The notes under the pieces were generated by a model. It was not told where the DNA came from and searched no databases. It worked only from the letters and a program-made list of their open reading frames with translations. The position numbers were made by a program, and so were the translations under genes. A stretch of 64,000 nucleotides of DNA from Kribbella sindirgiensis (GTDB lineage Bacteria > Actinomycetota > Actinomycetes > Propionibacteriales > Kribbellaceae): positions 531,670-595,669 of the forward strand of contig NZ_SJKA01000006.1 in NCBI RefSeq assembly GCF_004331435.1. Reading direction: 5' to 3'. This document shows, piece after piece, positions 39,910 through 47,594 of the stretch; the first letter of the stretch is position 1, and the number at the start of each line of letters is the position of its first letter.

Positions 39910-40911
39910 TCAGCAGCCGGCCGTGCTGGGCGCGGTGGCCTCGCCGCCATTCGGATCAACGAGAACTGGGACCGCCTGTCCGATCCGGAGTTGGGTGGTG
40001 GCCTGTTGCGTCATCGCGATCTGCCCGCTGTCACCCAACGTGCTCTCCCAGGTGACATCCCACTGCGCAACCGCAGTCACCGGATACTTGCAGTTCGGCA
40101 ACTTCTCCGAAGTCTTCACATACCGATGCCCACAGGTAGGCGACCCCGCCACCCCCATCGACGCGTCATACGGCGTCCCAGGCCCTTCACATCGAACCGT
40201 CTTACCGTCCCCCATCGCCCAGTTGATCGCCTTCACCTGGGCTGTCACCGTCACAGTCAAGCCCGGCACACTCGCACTCCGAACGATCGGTCCCCAGGTG
40301 TTCTCCGTCTTGGTCACCCACAACCAGACCGGCATGTTCACCAATCCGATCTGCCCGGCGCCTGGAGCGGTCTTGATCTGCGGCGGACCCAGGCGCATCT
40401 CGCCGATTGCCTCATAGACCAGTGTCACCGGGTCGACCACGACGGTGTCGGGCGTACCCGGCAACCAAATCCACCGGGTGACGAAGCGTGTGCCCTGTTC
40501 TCTGACACAGGTCCAGATCGCGCCATCGGTGTGTCCCTGCCATGCGGGGTCGGTGTATGCAGGCTGCGGTTGGAGTCGGCGCAGGTAGCACTGCTGTCCG
40601 TTCGACCAGTTACCGAGCCTCGACGTACACGCCCGCGAGGCTCCGCCGTCCATGCAGATCTTCTCCGGCGTCCGGGTGACCGACTTGGCGGGCTTCTTTC
40701 CAGGCTTCGTCTTCTCCTGCGGAAGGTTCATCGTGGAGCGTAGGACCCACCAGCAAGGCCCTTTTGGCAGACAGAACGGAACGTAGTCGCCCTCCGGCCT
40801 GGGCGGCAGTTTCTTGTCTACGGCCGAGGCTGTCGCTGCAACGACATGGGTGGTCAGAATCAAGGCGCCGATCAGGAGAGTGGCAACCGGCCGCAGCGCG
40901 GATTTCAGCAT
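39910..40911 (-). CDS. Secreted protein with conserved Cys/Trp pattern
   Basis: The 333-residue protein has a signal peptide (LKSALRPVATLLIGALILTT, cleavage near ATASA-VDKK). The mature domain has paired cysteines and tryptophans (FCLPKGPCWWVL, CMDGGASRACTS, QQCYLRRL, AIWTC, CEGPGTPYDASMGVAGSPTCGHRY, LPNCKYPV; each quoted short), suggesting several disulphides. It overlaps lipoprotein 2 as ATGCTGA, so it is co-translated. No family is recalled with certainty; similar proteins occur in actinobacteria as hypothetical secreted proteins. ATG 40911 preferred over ATG 40944. Confidence 0.75.
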   Translation of the reverse strand: MLKSALRPVATLLIGALILTTHVVAATASAVDKKLPPRPEGDYVPFCLPKGPCWWVLRSTMNLPQEKTKPGKKPAKSVTRTPEKICMDGGASRACTSRLGNWSNGQQCYLRRLQPQPAYTDPAWQGHTDGAIWTCVREQGTRFVTRWIWLPGTPDTVVVDPVTLVYEAIGEMRLGPPQIKTAPGAGQIGLVNMPVWLWVTKTENTWGPIVRSASVPGLTVTVTAQVKAINWAMGDGKTVRCEGPGTPYDASMGVAGSPTCGHRYVKTSEKLPNCKYPVTAVAQWDVTWESTLGDSGQIAMTQQATTQLRIGQAVPVLVDPNGGEATAPSTAGC

Positions 40912-41519
40912 GCTCCGGCGTCCTGCTGATCGACGAGGAACCACATCTTCTTGGTCTGACCAACTGGGGGTGCGAAGACCAGTTTTGCCTTGACCTTGCT
41001 TCGGCCATCAGTCCCTGGGCCGACAGGTACGGGCTTGCGGGTTGCGAGGTATCGGAGTGAGACCTTGGACGCGTCCTGGCAGACGCTGAGGTATACCTCG
41101 GGCTGCTCACCCGTCGTCTTGACCGAGAGGACGGACATCGACTCGATCTTGACCTTGCCGTCCTGGTACCAGCCACGGTCCTGGTTGAACTGGAGGCTTC
41201 CCAACACCTGGACGAGCCAGTTGCCGCCGAGACCCGCCTGCAACAGCTTGGCCTCGGTCGCCGCGGGAGGGTTGTTGAGTGCCGTGTCGGAGGCCACCGA
41301 TGCCGCCACAAAGCGTGCCTTCGCAGCCGTGATGGCAGCCTGCTCCGCCGTGGGCCGTGTTGGTGTGGACGGCGCGGAAGGTGTCGGGCTGGGGGTCGGC
41401 GAGGCTGTGGTCGGGGCGGTGTTGGGCCGGCCTGCCTCGGGGGAGCCTTGGCATGCGGTGAGCGCTGCGAGGGCGCAGAGAGCTGCTGTGGCGGTGGCGA
41501 GGGCCGGTCGGCGGGGCAT
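40905..41519 (-). CDS. Lipoprotein 2 (parent copy of the module)
   Basis: The 204-residue lipoprotein has lipobox LTAC (Cys 23), a Thr/Ser/Pro-rich linker and a mature domain with ITAAKARFVAASVASDTALNNPP, FNQDRGWYQDG, and a closing GQTKKMWFLVDQQDAGAC. It is a paralogue of lipoprotein 1. It overlaps the secreted gene downstream. By its complete downstream partner and distance to intact uppS it looks like the original copy of the duplicated module. Confidence 0.87.
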   Translation of the reverse strand: MPRRPALATATAALCALAALTACQGSPEAGRPNTAPTTASPTPSPTPSAPSTPTRPTAEQAAITAAKARFVAASVASDTALNNPPAATEAKLLQAGLGGNWLVQVLGSLQFNQDRGWYQDGKVKIESMSVLSVKTTGEQPEVYLSVCQDASKVSLRYLATRKPVPVGPGTDGRSKVKAKLVFAPPVGQTKKMWFLVDQQDAGAC

Positions 41520-41684
41520 GTGGTGGGGGCTCCGTTCTTGGGTGCTGTTGGTGTAAGGGTGGCATACGGAGGGTGTTCGGCGGGGTGGGTTGTCCACAGG
41601 TTGCAGGTTGTTGCAGAGGGTGGTTTGGGGGTGGTGGAGCGGGTGGGGACTGGGGGTGCGGGGGTGGGTGGGAGACTGCGGGGT

Positions 41685-42542
41685 ATGTCGCCTATTGGTC
41701 GTCGTCGGGGTCGGGGGATTGTGGGGCGGGGGGAGCGGGAGAAGGTGGTGGTGGCGCCGGAGCCGCATCCTTCGGGGGCGACGGTGCCGGGGGTGCCGAA
41801 GGAACTGGTGCCGCGGCATGTGGCGATCGTGATGGACGGGAACGGGCGGTGGGCCAAGCAGCGGGGGCTGGCCCGGACCGAGGGGCACAAGGCCGGTGAG
41901 GCCTCGTTGCTGGACGTGATCAAGGGCGGGATCGAGATCGGGGTGAAGTACATCTCGGCGTACGCGTTCTCGACCGAGAACTGGGCCCGGTCGCCCGAAG
42001 AGGTGCGGTTCCTGATGGGGTTCAACCGTGAGGTGATCCATCGGCGGCGTGACGAGTTGGACGCGATGGGGGTCCGGGTGGTGTGGTCCGGGCGGCGGCC
42101 GCGGTTGTGGAAGAGCGTGATCGACGAGCTGGAGTACGCGCAGGAGCGGACCAAGCACAACGACACCATCACCTTGCAGTTCTGCGTGAACTACGGCGGG
42201 CAGGCGGAGATCGCCGACGCGATGCGGTCGATCGCGGCGGAAGTTGCCGCGGGCAAGCTGAAGCCGGACCGGATCACCGAGAAGACGATCGCCCGGCATC
42301 TTTATGCGCCTGACATCCCCGAGGTCGATTTGTTCGTCCGGTCGTCCGGGGAGCAGCGGACGAGCAACTTCCTGGTCTGGCAGCTCGCGTACGCCGAGAT
42401 GGTGTTCCTGGACACGCTCTGGCCGGACTTCGACCGGCGGGACCTGTGGCGGGCGATCGAGATCTACGCGCAGCGCGACCGGCGGTACGGCGGCGCGATC
42501 CCGAACGAGGTACGCGTGGACACCGAGCCCCCGCTCGGCTGA
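41685..42542 (+). CDS. uppS: Undecaprenyl diphosphate synthase UppS (cis-prenyltransferase)
   Basis: The 285-residue enzyme makes the C50/C55 lipid carrier for cell wall synthesis. Motifs: IVMDGNGRWAKQRGL (catalytic Asp and first diphosphate site), FSTENWARSPEEV, and the C-terminal RSSGEQRTSNFLVWQ and AEMVFLDTLWPDF segments. The N-terminal 45 residues are extra and low in conservation. ATG 41685 follows GGGAG. It is normally next to recO; here the lipoprotein module intervenes, divergently. Confidence 0.95.
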   Translation: MSPIGRRRGRGIVGRGEREKVVVAPEPHPSGATVPGVPKELVPRHVAIVMDGNGRWAKQRGLARTEGHKAGEASLLDVIKGGIEIGVKYISAYAFSTENWARSPEEVRFLMGFNREVIHRRRDELDAMGVRVVWSGRRPRLWKSVIDELEYAQERTKHNDTITLQFCVNYGGQAEIADAMRSIAAEVAAGKLKPDRITEKTIARHLYAPDIPEVDLFVRSSGEQRTSNFLVWQLAYAEMVFLDTLWPDFDRRDLWRAIEIYAQRDRRYGGAIPNEVRVDTEPPLG

Positions 42543-42569
42543 GCAAGGCACGGAACGGGATTCGACCTC

Positions 42570-42589
42570 GCAACGTCTAGTCTCGTTGC
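42570..42589. promoter_or_regulatory. Inverted repeat ahead of the coiled-coil gene pair
   Basis: GCAACG (42570-42575) and CGTTGC (42584-42589) form a 6-8-6 inverted repeat containing a TAGTCT -10-like box in the spacer. It is 31 bp ahead of the GTG at 42621 and could be a regulator site for the gene pair. Confidence 0.4.
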
Positions 42590-42620
42590 AGATGTCAACG
42601 ACATGAACGGGTGATGCAGC

Positions 42621-42809
42621 GTGCAGGACCAGCCGACGGACGAGACCCCCCAGCAGATCGTGGAGCGGGAGCTACGCGCCGCGCAGGAGCAGGTCCGGAG
42701 GGTGGCCGAGCAGTTGCGCGCCGGTCTGGCCGAGGACGATCGCCTGGCAGCAGGGTCGCAGCAAGGGTCACAGCAGGGTTCGCAGCCCGGGACGAGGGAC
42801 GAGCACTGA
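42621..42809 (+). CDS. Small Gln-rich helical protein
   Basis: The 62-residue protein starts at GTG 42621: an amphipathic helix (about 8-40, QQIVERELRAAQEQVRRVAEQLRAG) then a low-complexity SQQGSQQGSQPG tail. No family is recognised. The stop shares a base with the next start (TGATG), so it is co-translated with the larger coiled-coil protein and may bind it. Confidence 0.7.
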   Translation: MQDQPTDETPQQIVERELRAAQEQVRRVAEQLRAGLAEDDRLAAGSQQGSQQGSQPGTRDEH

Positions 42810-43717
42810 TGGCGAACGAGAACGAGATCGCGGAGCTGACCGACCGGGTCGCGCAGATCATGAATCGCGCCCGCTACACGCTCGACTACTCGGTCGACGC
42901 GCTCAGCGACGAGAACTTCGGCCGGACGCTGGACTACAGGCTGCAGGACGTCGACGCGCTCACGGATGCGGCCGAGCCGCTCCAGGACGCGGAGTTCGAG
43001 GCCGAGGTGCGGCGCCGGCTCGCGGAGCGTACGCAGGATCCGAGCGACATCGAGAGCGCGAGCGAGGCCCGGATCGACGTAGAGCGGTCGTTTTCCAACG
43101 CGCAGGAGGAAGGGCAGGGCTTCGCGCGGCGGACCGACGCCGCCCAGGAACAGCTGGCCGACTTCCGGCACGATCTCCAACGGAGTGGGAGGGAGCTCGA
43201 CGAGGCGCTCAGCCATGTCGACACGCTCGGCACCTTTCCCGAGTCCCGCGCCACGGCGAACGAGTTGCGCACCAGGGTGATGCATCTGCGGACCCTCACC
43301 GAGAACGCGGACGACGGGCTGCAGACGGCAAACAACCATCTCGAGGACGCCAAGGACGCCGCCGTGAGGTTCGGCCGCGCCGGCATGAGCGTCGACAGGA
43401 ACGCGCTTTCCAAGGCGATCACGAAGACCGGCGAGTCGCTGCGGGGCGGGGTGAAGGAGACCGGGGACGGTCTGGGAACGGTGCGTAAAGACCTCGCGGA
43501 CGCGATGCCGGGCGTCCACCAGGACGCGGACTACAGCCACAAGCAGGCCGAACTGGCTGACGCGATGCGGGCCGGAATGAACCCGCCGGCTGGGCACGCG
43601 CAGACCGGGGACCTTGCGACGGAGTCCGGAGACGGCGCCCAGGACGCGTGGCTGGCGCAGCGGCTGTCGGACGGCAACCAGGAGCGCCGAAGCTGGCGCA
43701 GCACGGAGAGGACGTGA
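42809..43717 (+). CDS. Unrecognised soluble coiled-coil protein
   Basis: The 302-residue protein lacks a signal peptide or membrane helix. It is strongly charged and helical, with heptad-like stretches at about 60-180 (VRRRLAERTQDPSD, FRHDLQRSGRELDEALSHV, ANELRTRVMHLRTL). The C-terminal 60 residues are less ordered. The function is unknown. It is coupled to the small helical gene upstream and followed by convergent DNA. Confidence 0.75.
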   Translation: MANENEIAELTDRVAQIMNRARYTLDYSVDALSDENFGRTLDYRLQDVDALTDAAEPLQDAEFEAEVRRRLAERTQDPSDIESASEARIDVERSFSNAQEEGQGFARRTDAAQEQLADFRHDLQRSGRELDEALSHVDTLGTFPESRATANELRTRVMHLRTLTENADDGLQTANNHLEDAKDAAVRFGRAGMSVDRNALSKAITKTGESLRGGVKETGDGLGTVRKDLADAMPGVHQDADYSHKQAELADAMRAGMNPPAGHAQTGDLATESGDGAQDAWLAQRLSDGNQERRSWRSTERT

Positions 43718-43767
43718 GCGACCAGCGCTGAAGCCCGGCGCGGCTCGGCGGGCGCGGCCGGCGAATT

Positions 43768-44409
43768 TCAGCGGCCAGGTGACGGGAGTAGACCGCGTTC
43801 GATCGCGACAGTCACGGCGCGGGTCCGGTCGTCGACGTCCAGTTTGGTGAAGAGGCGTTGGAGGTGGGTTTTGACGGTGGCCTCGCCGATGAAGAGTTCG
43901 CGGCCGATCTCGGCGTTGCTGAGGCCGCGGGCGACGGCGGCGAGGACCTCGAGTTCGCGGGGCGAGGGTTGTGCGGCGGCGGGAGCGGCCGGCGTACGAA
44001 GGCGCGACATGAGCCGCGCCGCGACCGGCGGGGCGAGCACGGTCTCACCGCGGGCAGCGGCCCGGATCCCGTTGAGCAGGTCGGCGTGCGGCGTGTCCTT
44101 CAACAGGTACCCGGCAGCACCGGCCTCGACCGCGTGCAGGATCTCCGTGTCCGTGTCGTAAGTCGTCAGCACCAGCACGCGCGTCGACGGGTACGAGGAC
44201 ACGATCGCCCCGGTCGCCGCGACCCCGTCCATTCGCGGCATCCGCAGATCCATCAGTACGACGTCAGGCCCCGTCGACTCGACCAGCGCGAGGGCCTCCG
44301 CACCGTCGCCTGCCTCACCGACGACGGAGATGTCGTCGGTGACCGACAGCATCCCGCTCAGTCCTGAGCGCACCACCGGGTGATCGTCGACCACCAGAAC
44401 CCGAATCAC
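43768..44409 (-). CDS. NarL/LuxR-family response regulator
   Basis: The 213-residue protein has a receiver domain (VLVVDDHPVVRSGL; Asp in VVLMDLRMPRMDG near 53; YLLKDTPHADL lysine) and a C-terminal LuxR HTH (PSPRELEVLAAVARGLSNAEIG, TVKTHLQRLFTKLDVDDRT). GTG 44409 overlaps the kinase stop (GTGA). It is last in an operon with an ABC-2 exporter and its kinase, so autoregulation of that operon is likely. Confidence 0.93.
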   Translation of the reverse strand: MIRVLVVDDHPVVRSGLSGMLSVTDDISVVGEAGDGAEALALVESTGPDVVLMDLRMPRMDGVAATGAIVSSYPSTRVLVLTTYDTDTEILHAVEAGAAGYLLKDTPHADLLNGIRAAARGETVLAPPVAARLMSRLRTPAAPAAAQPSPRELEVLAAVARGLSNAEIGRELFIGEATVKTHLQRLFTKLDVDDRTRAVTVAIERGLLPSPGR

Positions 44410-45734
44410 ACATCCTCCTGGACAGCCGGAATCAGGACCTGGACCCGGGTGCCGCGCCCCGGCGTACTCTCCACCTCGACGGTGCCGCCGGACTCCTCGA
44501 CCCGCCCGCGCATGGCGCTCAACCCGAACCCGCCCGACACCGACCCCGGCGTGAAGCCGGTGCCGTCGTCGCGGATCTCGATCCACACCCGGCCGTCCGA
44601 CAACCCCAGCGTGATCAGCACCTGCGTGGCCGCCGCGTGCTTGCGTACGTTCGCCAGCGCCTCCTGCGCCGACCGCAACAACACCACCTGCTGCGCCTGA
44701 GGAAGCGCCGCGACCTCGTCGTCGGGCAGGTCCAGCGAGACCTGTACGTCGACACCGGTTTCGGCCGCGAACCGCTCCGCCTGCCGGCGCAGTACCTCGG
44801 TCAATGTTGCCTCCGACAACGCAACCGGGGTGAACGCGGCAACCAGCGCCCGCGCCTCGGCCAGGTTCTCCCGGGCGGTGTCCTCGATCGCCGCCAACCG
44901 AGCCCCAGCTCCGTCAACCCCACCACGCGAAAGCTCAGCAGACGCCGCCTGTGCGAGCATCACGATCGAAGTCATCCCCTGCGCGAGCGTGTCGTGGATC
45001 TCCCGCGCCATCCGCTCCCGCTCAGCCATCACCCCGGCGCTGTGGTGCGCCTCGGCGAGCTCGTCGCGCGCCGACTCGAGCTGCTCGATCAGTTCGGCGC
45101 GCTGCTGGCTCTGGGTGATCACCTTCTCGATCCAGATCCCGAACAGCAGGCTGACCACGAGACTGACCAGCATCCACGGCAGGATGCTCCAGAACGCGTC
45201 CCAGCCCCACCCGGCGCTCCACAACTGCGCCGTACCGACGCCGAGCACGAGCAGCAGGCTGAGCCCGACCCCTTCGCGGATGTCCTCGCACAGCAGCCAC
45301 ATCTGCGCCGACGCGATGAACATCAGGAACACCGACTGCGGATAGATCCCGATCAGCACCATCAGGCAGGCGATCAGCACCAGCCGATAGGCGTACGACG
45401 GGAGCGCCCGCCGGGACCGGATCGCACGTAGCCCGATGAACTGGTACGCCGCCCCGAGAACCACGACCGTACCGGCGAACAGCGCCTGTCGCACCGCTCC
45501 GAGATGGCCCAGGAACGACAAGGCCAGCGTCATCCCGAGCAGCACCCAGAACACGATGTGCCAACCGATCAGCGTCCGTGTCCACACGGGCTGTCCGGCG
45601 CCACCGCGAGAGCTCTGCACGGACCCCATCTTCCTCCACAACCGGATCCACACACGAGGACCGGTCCATGCCGGTGCCAGCTCAGTACGACGCCGCTCCG
45701 GAAGCGAGGACGCCGTACCGGTGAGCTGGTTCAT
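44406..45734 (-). CDS. NarL-type sensor histidine kinase
   Basis: The 442-residue kinase has six or so membrane helices in the N-terminal half (HIVFWVLLGMTLALSFLG through WMLVSLVVSLLFGIWIE). It then has the HisKA_3 box RMAREIHDTLAQGMTSI with phospho-His, and the HATPase NVRKHAAATQ, IRDDGTGFTPG and GGFGLSAMRGRVE. Its start shares one base with the permease stop (TGATG). The many-helix sensor suggests signal detection in the membrane, as in DesK- or LiaS-like kinases. Confidence 0.92.
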   Translation of the reverse strand: MNQLTGTASSLPERRRTELAPAWTGPRVWIRLWRKMGSVQSSRGGAGQPVWTRTLIGWHIVFWVLLGMTLALSFLGHLGAVRQALFAGTVVVLGAAYQFIGLRAIRSRRALPSYAYRLVLIACLMVLIGIYPQSVFLMFIASAQMWLLCEDIREGVGLSLLLVLGVGTAQLWSAGWGWDAFWSILPWMLVSLVVSLLFGIWIEKVITQSQQRAELIEQLESARDELAEAHHSAGVMAERERMAREIHDTLAQGMTSIVMLAQAASAELSRGGVDGAGARLAAIEDTARENLAEARALVAAFTPVALSEATLTEVLRRQAERFAAETGVDVQVSLDLPDDEVAALPQAQQVVLLRSAQEALANVRKHAAATQVLITLGLSDGRVWIEIRDDGTGFTPGSVSGGFGLSAMRGRVEESGGTVEVESTPGRGTRVQVLIPAVQEDV

Positions 45735-46546
45735 CAGCCGGCGTCCCGGCGGGTCCAGCGGAACACGCGCTGGGCGAGGAACAGGCCGACGATCAGCCAG
45801 ACGGTGAGGACGATCGCGCCGGTGCCGAGCTGCCAGGAACCGCCCGGCTCGTTGACCTGGAACCCGTCCGGCAGGAACACCGACCGCATCCCCTGGGCGA
45901 GCCATTTGAGCGGGAAGATCGAGGCGACGTCCCGCATCCAGCCGGGAAGGCTGCTGTAGACGAAGTACACACCCGACATGAACTGCAGCAGGAGGACGAC
46001 CGGCGTGATCACCGCCGACGCGGCCTTGCCGGACTTCGGTACGACGCTGAACGCGATCCCCAGTACGGACCCGGAGGCCGCGCCGAGGATGAAGATCCAG
46101 GCGAAGTGCAGCCACTTCGACGGTTCGCTCGGGATGTCCACGCCGAGCAGCAGCCCGGCGATCGCCAGCAGCAGCGCGAACTGCGCGATCGAGGTGACCA
46201 GGACCTGGCCGATCTTGCCGATGAAGTACGACTGCGGCGGCATCGGCGTACCGCGGAGCCGCTTGAGCAGGCCCTCGTCGCGCTCCAGCGCGATGCTGAT
46301 CGCGAGCGACTGGAAGCTGCTCAGGAAGATGCCGGAGGCGATCATTCCGGGGGTGAAGTAGGTGGCGGCGTTGACGCCGTTGAAGTCGGTGCTGCCGAAG
46401 ACGGCGGAGAAGATGCCGAGGAAGATGATCGGGAAGAAGAACGTGAAGATCAGCGCCTCCTTCTCGCGGAAGAACTCGCGGACCTCGAGCTTGGTCCGGG
46501 CCAGACCCACCGAGAGGGTGGACGGCAGGGGCTTGGCGTCGGCCAT
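45734..46546 (-). CDS. ABC-2 type exporter permease
   Basis: The 270-residue membrane protein has about six helices: EALIFTFFFPIIFLGIFSAVFG, MIASGIFLSSFQSLAISIALE, then VLVTSIAQFALLLAIAGLLL, ILGAASGSVLGIAF, VVLLLQFMSGVYFVYSSLPG and LTVWLIVGLFLA. The central ERDEGLLKRLRGTPM is the ABC-2 signature region. It is joined to the ATPase (TGATG) and to the kinase, as in drug- or bacitracin-type export systems. Confidence 0.9.
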   Translation of the reverse strand: MADAKPLPSTLSVGLARTKLEVREFFREKEALIFTFFFPIIFLGIFSAVFGSTDFNGVNAATYFTPGMIASGIFLSSFQSLAISIALERDEGLLKRLRGTPMPPQSYFIGKIGQVLVTSIAQFALLLAIAGLLLGVDIPSEPSKWLHFAWIFILGAASGSVLGIAFSVVPKSGKAASAVITPVVLLLQFMSGVYFVYSSLPGWMRDVASIFPLKWLAQGMRSVFLPDGFQVNEPGGSWQLGTGAIVLTVWLIVGLFLAQRVFRWTRRDAG

Positions 46547-47460
46547 CAGAGGGCTCCAGCTTCGATCGAGACAGCGGCGTCGGCGGTGTCGGCGGTGTTG
46601 GCGGTGTTGGCCGTGTTGGCCTTGCCGATCAGGTCCAGGTAGATGTCTTCCAGGCTCGGGCGGCGGACCTCGAGCTCGGGTACTTCGCCGTCGAAGCGCT
46701 GCATCAGCGCCGCGATCTCGGCCGTCGGCCGGTCGGTACGCAGTTCGCGCGGCCCGTCGGCGTCGGTCCAGGAGACCCGTGCCGTCCGGGCGTTGCGGCC
46801 GCCGAGCGTCTCCGGCGTACCGATCTCGATCATCCGGCCGTCGGCGATCACCCCGACCCGGTCGGCGAGGTGTTCGGCCTCGTCCAGGTAGTGCGTGGTC
46901 AGCAGGATCGTCGTACCGCTGGTCCGCAGGTTCTCGATCAGGGTCCAGAACTGCCGGCGCGCCTCGGGGTCGAACCCGGTCGTCGGTTCGTCCAGGAACA
47001 GCAGCTCCGGGTGGCCGATCACGCCGAGCGCCACGTCGAGCCGGCGGCGCTGGCCGCCGGACAGTTTGCGCGGCCGGGTCTTGCGCTTCTCGTCGAGCCC
47101 GACCGCGGCGATCACCTCGTCCGGATCGCGCGGGTTGGGGTAGTAGCCGGCGTAGTGGCTGACGAGTTCGAGGACTGTCGACTCGGCCTCGTCGCGCGAG
47201 GTCTGCAGCACGATCCCGAGGCGGCTGCGCCACCTGCGGTCGCCATGGGCCGGGTCGGTGCCCAGCACGCTGACCTCTCCCTCGTCGGCCCGGCGATACC
47301 CCTCCAGAATCTCCGTGGTCGTCGTTTTACCGGCCCCGTTCGGGCCGAGCAGGGCGAACACCTCGCCCCGGTGAATGTCCAGATCGACACCGTCGACCGC
47401 GACCTTGTCCGGGTACCGCTTGACCAGACCGCGGACCCTCACTGCGTTGTCGTTCTCCAT
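46546..47460 (-). CDS. ABC-2 type exporter ATPase
   Basis: The 304-residue ATPase has Walker A GPNGAGKTT, signature LSGGQRRRLDVA, Walker B LLFLDEPTTGFD and switch TTHYLDEAEHLADR, typical of daunorubicin-resistance type ATPases. The C-terminus has an (ANT)n-like low-complexity run (ANTANTANTADTADAA, 46577-46620). It starts at ATG 47460, first in an operon with permease, histidine kinase and response regulator. Confidence 0.92.
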   Translation of the reverse strand: MENDNAVRVRGLVKRYPDKVAVDGVDLDIHRGEVFALLGPNGAGKTTTTEILEGYRRADEGEVSVLGTDPAHGDRRWRSRLGIVLQTSRDEAESTVLELVSHYAGYYPNPRDPDEVIAAVGLDEKRKTRPRKLSGGQRRRLDVALGVIGHPELLFLDEPTTGFDPEARRQFWTLIENLRTSGTTILLTTHYLDEAEHLADRVGVIADGRMIEIGTPETLGGRNARTARVSWTDADGPRELRTDRPTAEIAALMQRFDGEVPELEVRRPSLEDIYLDLIGKANTANTANTADTADAAVSIEAGAL

Positions 47461-47513
47461 GTCTCAACTCTCGCGTCCGGCGACCGTCCCCGGTGAGCAC
47501 CGGCCGACGGACT

Positions 47514-47539
47514 CTCTGTCCCCCGACCGGTGGACAGAG
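47514..47539. promoter_or_regulatory. Perfect 8-10-8 inverted repeat in a divergent promoter region
   Basis: CTCTGTCC (47514-47521) and GGACAGAG (47532-47539) form an exact inverted repeat with ten bases between. It lies between the divergent starts of the ABC operon (47460, minus) and mscR (47595, plus). A NarL/LuxR regulator dimer is the natural candidate binder, since that protein is encoded in the operon. Confidence 0.55.
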
Positions 47540-47594
47540 GGATTACACGCCGGGAAGGCTGACGTGGACGGGGTCGGGCGGTTAGGTTCGGGGA

